From Amyelois transitella (Eukaryota; Arthropoda; Insecta; Lepidoptera; Pyralidae): a DNA stretch of 64,000 nt. The stretch covers positions 1,567,501-1,631,500 of the forward strand of contig NC_083519.1 in assembly GCF_032362555.1 (NCBI RefSeq), in the 5' to 3' direction. The notes under the pieces are model-generated. The model saw only the letters and a program-made list of their open reading frames with translations, ran no database searches and had not been told where the DNA came from. The translations under genes and the position numbers were made by a program. This document shows positions 1 to 11,400 of the stretch, piece by piece (the first letter of the stretch is position 1; every line of letters starts with the position of its first letter).

Positions 1-2114
1 ATTTGGACTTTGTTGTTAAAAAATAATTTAAGATACCTAGGTAAGTATTTCTTTGCAGATTTTGGCGTACTTCTATTTTACTTAAAATATTTTACTTATT
101 TTTGTTATCAAAGAAGCATTGAAGCCCGGATTGTTTTCGATTCATTCCGCATTTCTGACCGCTCAATCCTCCGCCGCGCCGTGTCGTTTCAATGAGGCCA
201 TGAGACTTCTTGATATTTCATGATTCCCTAGTAATATAGGTGAAAAATGACGTAACTGATCGTTCGTTACTCGCTCGGTGCCAGTGCGCAGCGACATCAT
301 CGTTTCTTTGATGTTTCAACGTTTTCTCTTACTTATTGTTTGTTTTCTTGAATAGGTAATAATTTATTTCACCTTTCATAGGAATAAAAGGGAAGGGTGG
401 GATGTTCTCAGTGTTCAACGTGTTCAGTATATCACTGAGCGGGGGCTCAGTTATGGGCATTCACATTGTTTTGTGTATCCTACGATGTGATTAATTGACT
501 GAATTATTTTTACTTCTTTCTTTCATTGTGGAATTGTATGTCGAAGAAATTAATATTTTTCGCACTCTTACCAAAAGTATAAAAAACATAATTCTAGCTT
601 AGCTCAGGTTCCCGTCACTCTGTTACAGGAACCTGAGGTACTAGGTATACCAATTAAGAATTGATTACACTCATACAGCTGAACGTGGCCGTACAGTTTT
701 TCAAGACTGCTAGCTATGTTTACCCAGTGAGGAATAAAGACGTAGTTGGACTTAAACTAAAGACGTGATGATTGTAATGTGTATGCATAGCGATTTGGAA
801 CCTTCTTCTTAATAAAACGGTGGGCTCATAAACAGAATAATAAAGGACACTGCCTGTGCCACAGAACAATAAATAGTTTGTGGCCACGGCGCGGCGGCGG
901 CAGTGTCGATACTAGTTACCACGGTGCCAACAACCACATGTTGTGTGGTGACTAAATGTACTAGGGATACAGAACCGTTTGAGAGTAATAGAAATTAATG
1001 TACAAAAAAAAGAAATGAATTTGCTTCAAATCGAAATCTCAATAAAAATAGATACAAAATTATGCGATGTAATTCATAATGTTATGCCAATAATAATAGG
1101 GAACTATATTTTCTATCACCAAAATTTATATTTGTCATCAAGTTGTATCACCTAATAAATAGATCTATCGCCACGAAATATTTTCGTTCTCAGATAAACA
1201 AAAATTGTTCCCAGGTATGAATTATCAAATTAATGTTAATATATGTGTAAAATAAGAGATCGATAACCAATAAAATTATATTGAATTACATGAATATAAT
1301 AATATTCGTTCTTATAATAATAGTTTTGTTACTTAAATAATAGCTCTGTGCTCAGAATGGTAGATCTGTCACCAAATAAATCGATTATCGATCCCTGACT
1401 GCGACTCCTTTTTATTTGATATTTTGTCACCAATACAGTAGTAACATTTTATTTCGTTCAGATATTAAATTAATAGTATTCGTTACCAATTTAATACATC
1501 AATTTATAATTTTAATGAAAACATTATCAAAGGGGCGGAGACAAATTGGCGCGCTTTAAAAATTGACCAATCCGGCCTCAACGATGGGTAGTAGTTAACT
1601 ATTGATTATTTTAACTTTAATTAAGTGTTTTATCTACTATTCTGCTAGCCATAAGCCAGCTATTTTAAACCAGCGCTGATTGTTCAGTGGTAATTATTTT
1701 CAACAATAAATATTGATTATTTTAACTTTAATTGTTTTATTTACTACTCTGCTAAAAATTTTATTTAAATATAATTTATACTACCAGTGGAAATTTAGAA
1801 CCTTGGGAGTCTAGTTAAGTAGCAGAATCTTTTGGTTGAAACGATGATGGCAACCCTAATTTTTTATTTGAACTTAATGCAATTTTCTAGTAACATAATA
1901 TGATTTATTGGTGATCTCTTTAAATTAGTTTGCTTAAATACTTATTAGGACACACCTATTATAATACATACAAAAACATTTATTTGGTACTAGACCTTAT
2001 ATCTCAGGATTTTAGGTGATTTATTGTGGAACTGATTTTGCATTGTTTGGTGACTACATTTTGGTTTAAATTGATTTCTTATTTTTTTATGTTTAATAAT
2101 ATGATCAATAATAA

Positions 2115-2301
2115 TTGACTTTTTTCATGTGGTAGGATCACATGAAAATAGTCAATGATGTGTGGTGCCAAAACAAATTTGAAGATCGAATTGTTTTGGC
2201 ATCGATCAAATCACGAACTTAATTGATATTTCATTGGATTAAAAACAAATAAAATCATTAGATTCATGGTTTTTATAAATTCAAATGACAAAAACCATGA
2301 A
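2115..2301. repeat. Three consecutive inverted repeats (hairpins)
   Basis: Three separate inverted repeats lie within 190 bp. 2115-2155: arms TTGACTTTTTTCATGTG and CACATGAAAATAGTCAA, one mismatch in 17. 2166-2201: TGCCAAAACAA and TTGTTTTGGCA, perfect over 11. 2263-2301: TTCATGGTTTTT and AAAAACCATGAA, perfect over 12. They sit in presumed intron DNA and could be remnants of foldback MITEs. Confidence 0.7.
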
Positions 2302-2928
2302 AACAGAAGAAACACCACTCAACAAACACCAATAATTTCAGCGGCGTGGCGAGGTGGACAAGAAGAGCGTGTCGATAACTGGTAACCACAGTGTTAATAA
2401 CTGGATAGCCACATGACAAAGTGTACTAGGGATACATAATCGTTCGAGAGTACAATAGAAATTTATGTTTTACTTTTAAATGGTTTTATTTATTCAAAAA
2501 AACAATCGACATCAAATACCATAATCCATGTCTGGTATTATCTAATATTCAAATCAATAATAACTGCTAATATATCAAGATTTGGTCTTCCTTGTATATT
2601 ACGGGTATGGTAAACTTAACATGAACAAACCCATCCACCATTCGCCATTGCCGTCTCCAATGTATTAGTACTATTATAGTAGATAAGATAGACCGACCAC
2701 CAGAGTTTCCAATAATGGTGGTTAGCCGCAGTGCCAAAAGTGAAATACATATTATCTTTGTGCTTGTTATTATTATTTTTTCTATAATAGCTTTTTTTTC
2801 TATAACATCAAACTAACCCAATGACGAACATTTCCATCATGCTTTGGGTAGAACCTATAAAGCTAATTGCCGTACATATTGTGTAAAAAATAATAATTAA
2901 TTACCCCCAAATTGTTATATAATATAAT

Positions 2929-2953
2929 AATATATATATATATATATATATAA
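2929..2953. repeat. (TA)n microsatellite
   Basis: An uninterrupted run of about 12 TA dinucleotides. Confidence 0.85.
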
Positions 2954-4200
2954 ATTTATACTGATTTGTACCAATTATCAACCAATGGATGAACTTAAAT
3001 GGACTAAATATTGTTTAATTTATAAAATACAGATAACAAGAACAAATACTAACCAACAAAACCTTTGCCTAATGCAGATAAATATCAAAGATAATACCTA
3101 TAACCACTACTACGTTTATAGCTAGCTAATGACCACCAACCACCCACCACGTTAGTTACCCAGAGTGCCAAAAACTGGATGGCCACATGTTGATTGGTTA
3201 CAACGTGTACCAGGATTACAGAACATTTTAAGAGTACATTGAAAATAATGTGGATCTTCTTCGTGTTTGCAATGCACTCTTTGATTGAATTAAATGTGAT
3301 CCGTGTTTAATAGGTACCTATTCAGAAACTTCACCACATTACTTAATATACTGCCGATAAACAAAATGTACACAAATTTATAAGGTCTAATAATTAGAAC
3401 CACTGAAATTTTTTCAAACTTAATTTTAATGCTAGTAGTATAAAAATCATATACGTACTGCCTTTCCGAGCTAAACTAATAACTATAATAACATGGGATT
3501 CTTCTTTTAGGCGATGGGCTAGCAACCTGTCACTATCAATTTCAATTATATCATGACATACACCTGAGTGTGGCCTCTGTCTATTCCGTAAGGGCTAAAA
3601 ACGTGAATGTGTGTATTAAAATTTTACTATTCGATTCAATATGATCGATACGCATGGTGGCTTTGTCGACTATCGAGTATTACGTCACTTGAACTAGGAG
3701 AATATAAATAGGCAAGAGATTGTATAAATGAGCGTTTATTAGACACGTACCTAATCGGTAGATAGTGGTTGGCTACATACAAAAATCAGGAAAAATATAA
3801 TTTGAAGAAAATTCTACAAATACAAATTATGTAAGGTTAATGTTCGCCTAAACCTCTTTTGTTTGAAGTGGTTTAATTCAATTGAACATTCCATTGGAGA
3901 GTATCAAACATTCACATCTCATATCTTTGTGATTTATGTTCTCCCAGTATTTACAATACAATCTCAATCTTATTCTCTTCAACTATGTTTTAAATTATTT
4001 GGCACAAGAGATCTTGTTTCTCTTTTGATCTCTTTGGTCTTTCTTATGAGAACGAAATTCAAAAATATGTAAAAGCTTTGCGTAACTAACTATAAATATA
4101 GGCATCTTTACTGCTTTAAATTTATTCGGAAAAAATGTTGGCCTTGGGGAGTTAAACTAAAAGGTTACACCACCATGTAATTTTACTTCTGATATTGTAG

Positions 4201-7200
4201 GATATGCTTGGGACAAGGTGGATATTTACAGTGCTTCATGGGGCCCTAATGATGACGGCCGAACAGTTGAAGGGCCAGGACGATTAGCTATTGAGGCTTT
4301 CAAAAGAGGCATTACACAGGTAAATTTGTAGATTCATCATAATCCTATGCTTATTATACGACACGTATAGCTAAATGGCGTGATGAAACTAAGATTCAAA
4401 TAGTAACTAGTCTATAAAATTTACTCGCCTTAATAATCTAAGTCACTCTCATGTTTATTTCAGGGTCGTAACGGGAAAGGCAGCATTTATGTGTGGGCGA
4501 ATGGGAACGGCGGTGGCCACGATGACAACTGCAACTGTGATGGGTATTAATTAATTACTGTTAATCTCCTACTTATTTTAACACAAAATGATACAAATAT
4601 TTACATTTTATAGAGTACCTATATATAAAACACATTATAATATGGCGTACATATGGCGATAAACTAGTAATTTAAATTTTTATAAATATTATCTTATTTC
4701 AACTACGAATATTTTACTTTTCAGATACTCATCTAGTATTTATACCATATCAATAGGTAGTGCTTCCCAACACGGTCTGTTTCCTTGGTACGGCGAGATT
4801 TGCTCATCTACATTAGCCACCGCCTATTCCTCTGGTGCTTACAAAGATCAGAAAATTGTAAGTAGGCGTTAATCTCGTCTATCAAAAATACACAATAGTA
4901 GGAAAGAGACAAATATAGTCTGGTCGTTTTGCAGGCGACTACCGATACAAAAGATTCCTGTACGCTGGGGCACACAGGCACGTCAGCTGCGGCGCCATTG
5001 GCTGCCGGTATCATCGCTCTCGCTCTACAAGCCAAGTGAGTTAATTTTGTTATGCTACCGCCATGAAACTATGAATTCCTAGTATACGAATCGGTATGGT
5101 CCGTTTGTTTCGATAGGAGTCGGCATTCGGCCGCATCAGAAAAATAAAATAAATGTGTGTATTTAAAGTTAGTTAGTTATTCAGTTTATGTTTTGCCTCT
5201 GTTAGTTAGGTAATGTAGTTCTTGTTTTGTTTTTATTAGCTTTTTGTCCCACTGCTGGACAAATATTATTCATTATTTGATTTGTGCTAAATAATCTAGC
5301 TTTTTAATATTTCATTTTCTTATAACGATAATACTTATTATTTATGTAAATTTTTCTCAGAATTATTTTGTGTAATAATTGTTATTATTTTCTTACCACA
5401 GTCCTAATTTAACATGGCGAGATGTACAGCATTTAATTGTATGGACATCAGAATATGCTCCAATATCTTCGAATCCAGGCTGGCAAGTCAACGGGTAACA
5501 AACACTTCTTTATTTACTTCAGTTATATTTTTAAGGTATCATAAATAAAATAAAAACGCATTTTCAGAGCTGGATTCCGCTTCGATATAAGATTTGGGTT
5601 TGGTCTTTTGAATGCTGGAGCGCTTGTGGCAACATCCCTAAATTGGACCTCGGTGCCCGAAAAAACCATTTGCCATGTTCGATCTCCGTTGTAAGTATGT
5701 TACCCCGGTCATTCTGTCGCTCTGCATTCGTCGAAAGTTCGCCAACAGTAAAAAAAAACAAAAGTTTACATTTTCAATAACCTCCTCGTGGCTATGTAAG
5801 TCTAGTGAAATATTCGTTAAGATTTCGATTGACTACGGAGGTGGAGGAGTTATTCGTTACTCTTCTGAAACACAGTCGATATCGAATTCGATTATAAATT
5901 GTCTATGTTCGCGGTTGAAACAGTGAGTTCATAATATCATTTCGCTCGAAGTATGTACTTTACTACTGCTTGAAACTTATTTTGTTGTTGTTGACATTGA
6001 ATTTTGCAATATCTCAATAATGCGTATTTTTAAATTACGGATTGATTGCCTTTTAGTTCCAAAAGCGGTAAATGGAAGCTGTTTTCGAAGGAGCAACTAG
6101 AAATACCATTACGAGTCGATAGTAACTGTCTCGTGAACTACATCGAGCACATAGAATTAATCGTCAACATCCGATATACCCGGCGTGGAGCTCTGCAGAT
6201 TTATCTCATATCACCACTTGGTGAGTTTTTAAGTCGCATCTGCCTGTGTGATCCCAATCGCAACCACCGAACGTAACTCAATGAAACTACGTTTTCGAGA
6301 AACGAACGTTCATTTCATTGAAAGAATGGCTTCTAAAGTTATGTTTTCCTGGTATTTTAAAATAAAGTGGCAGCTGGGATATTTCGTACAAAAATATTCG
6401 AAAGAACGAACTTTCATCATAAAATTAAGGAGGACAAGTGTAGATTGATGAATGACGCAATTTGTTTTGCAGATACCAAAGTGCAGGTGTTGAGTGCTCG
6501 GCCCAGAGATGAGTCCACTGCTGGGTTTGTAGACTGGCCTCTTACATCCGTTGCGACCTGGGGAGAAGATCCTAAAGGCATATGGAAAATTGTTATTGTC
6601 GACACGGTACGGTTACCTTCATATAAACCTAAATTATACAGCCAGAATATACAGATCAGTGGTTACCACTGCTACTAATGTGGGTTTGAGTTTTTTTTAT
6701 ATTAAATCTAGATATAGAAATCTGTAGTAGGTCCTCATCAAACTCAGATTAAATTGAATTTGATTTTAAACTAAACTCTTGCAACTTGTTGTGTGTGACA
6801 AGCGTCACAACTGCTTTTCCTTTAAGCTTTTTTTATTAAAACCGTTTAAAAATCCACAGGGTCGGAAACTTCGGGAGAATCTAGTCTTTTAGTAAATAAG
6901 TATAGTTAAGTCGTAATAATTAGAGATTTCAATTTTACTTTTTCTAGACAAATGAAGACAACAAAGGTGAAGTAGGATCACTGACATTAGTCATACACGG
7001 TACCAACGAAATGCCAGCTCACATGAAAGATGGGCCAAGGAAGTATAACGATGAATACAATAAATACGAAGAAACGAATTATTTAGACATATCAGACAAC
7101 ATTCCTAGTGAAGACGAAGCATTGCAAGTACCAGAACAGCATAGCACTGAAGAGATTAGCGTAGGCGAAATAGATCCTACGATTCTAGCAGAAGTGGAAA

Positions 7201-7253
7201 AAGAATTACAAAGGATCCACCATAGAATTTATATCACTTCTAGAGGAGTTTAA
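4201..7253 (+). CDS. PCSK1: Neuroendocrine convertase 1-like (PC1/3), C-terminal nine exons
   Basis: Calcium-dependent kexin-family serine protease. PC1/3 cleaves prohormones at dibasic sites in secretory granules. Exons: 4201-4319, 4464-4543, 4725-4857, 4935-5035, 5402-5494, 5568-5690, 6057-6220, 6473-6606, 6948-7253; all introns are GT..AG and frames join to give 416 residues. Visible: [13 protein letters not shown] (7-19 of this fragment), oxyanion Asn in NGNGGG (Asn54; PC2 has Asp here), [10 protein letters not shown] (about 94-103), catalytic Ser127 in [33 protein letters not shown], then the P domain with TWGEDPKG and [14 protein letters not shown]. The blocks after the Ser match PC1/3 more closely than furin or PC2. 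The catalytic Asp/His exons, prodomain and signal peptide are outside the window. The P-domain motif is RRGAL rather than the usual RRGDL. The acidic tail is short and ends in a possible amphipathic helix. There is no transmembrane segment, as expected for a granule PC and unlike furin. Confidence 0.88.
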
Positions 7254-7442
7254 TTTAGGAGTGGATTCGTTAATATTTTATCAATGTAATGTTCGTTCGT
7301 GATCTCCTGGTATTAAGTTATTTATAAAATTAGTTTATTGCATCACATTTTATGTGCGTGCATCCATTGCAACATTTATTAAACAAAGTAATAATAGTGA
7401 TGATTATAAGCACACATACGTGTTTACAAAATATGATTAAGT

Positions 7443-7448
7443 AATAAA
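7443..7448 (+). terminator. Likely polyadenylation signal of the PC1/3 gene
   Basis: AATAAA lies 190 bp after the PC1/3 stop codon. The cleavage site cannot be fixed from sequence alone. Confidence 0.45.
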
Positions 7449-8346
7449 AGTATTTAATGCCTTTATAGGTACTTATTTAAAAATTAAATGAAGTCAAAAT
7501 TAATGTAATATACCTACTCCTTTAAATCATTTAGTTTCAAAGCGTTCACGATTCAGGTTAAGTTCTTTCGGGCTGTTCACGAAATTTGACAAAACAATAT
7601 GTTCTCTTCCTCGAAACTAGCAGGTCTATTCATTCATATTTCTTTTTAATCACGTTTTTATTCCACAAGGGACCGACAGAGCCAACCCAAGTCTTTTCAA
7701 AACTGAAGGGCCACGTTCAGCTTTATAGTATATGTGTGTCTATTCACTTCGATTAATCTCATAGATATTAATCGAGACAAGTTATGTTAAAAAATGTCTT
7801 ATCATCTTCCTTATCACGTTCGTGGCTAAATAACCACTGCATAACATAAAATTGCTTTGCTAATTAAAAAAAAACTCCTAACGTATAGATAAGGCAATGA
7901 AGGTTTGTAGTTATGTTGCCTTCATTTATTTACATACATACATACATAAAATCACGCCTCTTTCCCGGAGGGGTAGGCAGAGACTACCTCTTTCCACTTG
8001 CCACGATCTCTGCATATTTCATATAGTGTTTTTTATGTCAATATTAAAAAGTTGTATTTTGTTGAGTACTTACCTATTAGAGATAGAACTAAATAACTGT
8101 ATTTAAACCAAGCTGTAGTCATATATTTAATAATAATTCAACTTTTAATTGTATAATTGTTTTCTGAATAATAAACATATTGTAAAAACTCTTTTACTTT
8201 AAATGTGAATATATGAATGATAAGACTGAAGTAAGACCTCAAGTAAGCAAATATTTAAAACAAGATAATAATAACTTATAAAATGTAAAAAAAAAACTAA
8301 ATGATAGGTCTAATCTTAATGAAATATCGCACACACAAAATAAAAA
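7449..8346. other. Intergenic AT-rich DNA with repeat relics
   Basis: Contains a SINE relic (about 7665-7740) and an RTE-LINE 3' end on the minus strand (7932-8020). No exon seen. Confidence 0.6.
7932..8020 (-). mobile_element. RTE-like LINE, 3'-end fragment
   Basis: On the minus strand this reads as the last ~70 bp of the LINE at 38.8-41.0 kb, with the GTAGTCTCTGCCTACCCC block and the GAGGCGTGA stop, followed by a (TATG)n tail at the low-coordinate end. Confidence 0.8.
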
Positions 8347-8451
8347 GTACAGTCGACAGCATGTCAACTTCCCCAAAATCACTGCAAATTCGCCTTTATT
8401 TCCGAGTCATAGAGTTCCTTCCAGGGTTACTTGATATGCGTTTGACTGTAC
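8347..8451. mobile_element. Short MITE with GTACAGTC termini
   Basis: Starts GTACAGTCGACAGCATGTC and ends GACTGTAC in inverse orientation, about 105 bp. Relatives lie at 37837-37925 (ends GTACAGTCAACC / GCTGTCGACTGTAC) and about 35890-35995 (degenerate). No coding capacity. Confidence 0.55.
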
Positions 8452-11400
8452 ATAGAAAGAGATAGAGTATGGAAGTTTGGGAACTGTTAATCTCAGAAAA
8501 AACATACTGTACCCGTAAGGTCAGCTGTAATCGACAATATAGGTATGTGAACGAAGCCGCGGGTAAGAACTAGTAACTCAATATGTCAATGAAAAGATAA
8601 ATCAATAAATTATAAAATAAAACTTCCGATATATCTAGATAAGGGAGAGAGAGAGTGTCGATTATTAAATAAAAAGTGTGGTCGATTCTAATACAATCGA
8701 AAACAATTGAGGGAAATATAGGACGTTGACCTCAAATTGCGAGTAGAATAGTTTTTATCAGATCGTGACTCGACGTTATCTTATAAAGGGCTTATACACA
8801 AAGTTGAAATACCTTAAAATTTTATAAAGTGAATGGAAATTCACCAAATAACAGTACATACATTCGGTCATGTCTATATCCCTTGTGGGGTAGACAGAGC
8901 CAACAGTCTTGAAAAGACTGATGACGTTCAGCTATTTGACTTGGTGATAGAACTAAGATTCAAATTGTATTGGTACCGGGAACCACACGGCACGGCCAAT
9001 AATAATACTTTACTTTTGCCCGGGGGTCCATAGCTGTGGGAATAGTTCTGAACAGTTTACAGTTGTGTGAATAAATTAGAAAACAACACTTCCCTGTTCG
9101 ATTATTCGAATAATAATGTTACTCACGCCTGCAACCTGCAATTGTCAAAATCCTACAAAGTTGCTTCCTGGGATATGCGGTGAACTAATGATATTTTTTT
9201 ATAAACTGTTGATCGCTAGTCCACAGAGTTAAGTAAAAAAAGAAGTAATCGTTCAGTTGACATAGAGATAAAACGTTTTGAAACCTATTAAAGTTATGTC
9301 TACCCAGATATATTGCATAATTGCATTTCCTCACTTCACGGTTCATTGACTCAAGTTAACTTTACTGCAGTCACCGTAATTAGTTCTAAGAAACGGGCGA
9401 ACGTACGTATAGATAGGCCTTCGAGTTTGCAAGACATCTGAATTAACTATAATATAACGAACGAGTACCTAATAGTCCCTCTTACTTCGCAGTCTATGTT
9501 TGGTAGAGCACTGGACGCTCACTTTGGTCGTGTAGTTGCATTCCAAATTGAAATGTAGGGGGTATAGACGTGTTTGTGAATTTTTATTCTTTTTGGATTT
9601 TGTCTATGGTGAGTATGTTTCAATTTTTTTCCGGCCAGTAACAGTAATTGACATAAAAGCTTAGATTGAAGAAAAAAATTACAAAAAGCAATTTAGGTCT
9701 CATATCAACGCAAGTAAATATGGCAAATTTGTTGTTTCATTAACAATTAACATTAAAATTATTATTATTTTTATTTTTTTTATCAGCCAGTAACTAAATG
9801 AGAATAACAGAAACTGTTTTATCAATTTAGTTCGTAGTCAATGAAATTTTATTACAGTACTTGACGATAATATTAGATTGTTTGTAATAAACTCTACAGC
9901 GACTGTTTTCATTGCCCTAAATATCCATATTATAGGTTGGTTAACTTATGAGGTTTCTCTTGATTACTAGTCTAGTTTATTAACAGGTTTCTCATACCAT
10001 TAGTAGGTATACGAATTCACGTATTTTTTTCAAAATGTTTTGCAGTTTATTTGTTTTCCCCCTTTCTTCTTAATGTTCTAAAGACTGTTATTATATTTTT
10101 CCCCTTACCAGAAGAGAAAAATATGTTATTATTTTTAGAAGCTTAGCTTAGCTTAGAGTGGATGTCCTGAAATTTCCGTGGGAATGTTTAATGGAATTTC
10201 TCGTTTTACGCGGGCGAACTCTAGCTAATAGGTAAATGAAAAGGGTAAAGTAATTGACTTGTTTAAAAAAATTGCGCGTGCGGCGGTGAACATAATACGC
10301 CTATATTTATTTCTTATGATTGGGTTGAACGTAATATACACATTGTTTATCTGCCTCAGTTCTATTTTTAATTTTTTTTATCTATCTATTATTAATGAGT
10401 ATCGTTGAGTTAGTATATACAACACAACATTCGAACTTAATTAGGGCCTATTTATATTGTTTTGCAGCGAAATGTTATTGACTATTTTTTAATAAATAGG
10501 AATTCCAAAAGCTATAAGAAATTTCCAAGAATGTAGCCTTATTTGACCTAGGATATATGTCTATATTCATACAAAATAACATCAGTCCACCGGTTAAGCC
10601 GGAAAAAAATAATAAATAGACAGACAGGTTTTCGCATTTAATATATAAGTATACCTGGACTCCATAGATGTCACATGTACAGCTATCGGAATGGAATATT
10701 TGGATGATACCTATAAAAAGCTTGTATCCAAAAATAGATTTATGTAAAAAAATAAAACTAGTTTTTCTAGATGCTTTGCTTTCGTGAGTTTGCAATCAGA
10801 TCTTTAATTTAATATCTAAAAATGTAAACAGGATATAAAATCTGTTAAATTTAGTTTTTGTCTAGTTCAAGGGTCGAATTATCGACTGACGGATACAAAT
10901 GATGCGGCGTTAGAAGCGATGGACGTTACGGTACAAAAAATATATTATAATCAGGGCCGTATTAAGAAGATCTCTTGGTTTAAAATAAATGTATGTTTGT
11001 TTGTCTGTCTTTCACGTCCATACCATTGTACTGATCTTCATGAAATTGCAAACATATAGTGCAGAGCACGAAGAAGGACATACGGTAGCTTTGCTTGCTT
11101 GTAAAGCATATGTTTCATCTTCTTTTTTTCGTGTCTGTCAGAAAGAGAAAACTTCATCCTCCGGGCGTTCATTCCGGTTAGATTTTCATCTCTAAAGAGA
11201 GTAGCCCTGGGTCCGCTTTTTGACCATAATCCTGTATCCTTCGTAAAACCATTAATAACCTAATTAATGGTTTTACGAAGAAAAACCCGTCTGACTTTCG
11301 CAATCCTTGCAGGAACTACTTACCATTAATTCCTTTTTTCTGTATATTCTTTTTTATTTACACTTAAACTTGCTATTATTAATATTACATTCATATGGTC

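Larger units (their letters stand above)
901..3250. repeat. Three dispersed ~95-bp related units
   Basis: Units at 901-1000, 2368-2467 and 3150-3250 each run 'ag/gg-ttaccca..gtgcc/gtt..aa..ctggat..ccacatg', then 'gtgtactagggatacag' and 'gagagtacaatagaaa'. All three are in the same orientation, about 1.5 and 0.8 kb apart. They look like copies of one unnamed interspersed repeat. No terminal inverted repeat was recognised. Confidence 0.55.
1..4200. other. Non-coding stretch, probably intron 5' of the PC1/3 exons
   Basis: No exon of the convertase family (for example the catalytic Asp or His exon) was found here, so this is probably intron. It holds degenerate SINE relics (about 655-770 and 3480-3615), three related ~95-bp units (901-1000, 2368-2467, 3150-3250) sharing a 'GTACTAGGGATACAGAA'-like core, a ~45-bp direct repeat (1602-1650 and 1711-1754), a degenerate array at 1040-1500 built on 'caccaaataaat'-like units, three close hairpins (2115-2301) and an AT microsatellite. 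Confidence 0.6.

Noticed and set aside
4808..5035. Minus-strand ORF over PC1/3 exons 3-4
   Set aside because: A shadow of the convertase exons; no family features.
4201..7253. Identification as furin or PC2
   Set aside because: The oxyanion residue is Asn, not the Asp of PC2; there is no Cys-rich domain or transmembrane segment as in furin; key blocks match PC1/3.
7932..7950. Runs of CATA/TATG repeats as microsatellites or CRISPR-like arrays
   Set aside because: Each is the tail of an RTE or S1 insertion; there are no spacers.
8833..9033. Short ORFs of 60-85 codons inside S1 SINE copies (also 13123, 15049, 62572 and others)
   Set aside because: They fall on repeat sequence, differ between copies and lack any protein family; S1 is non-coding.
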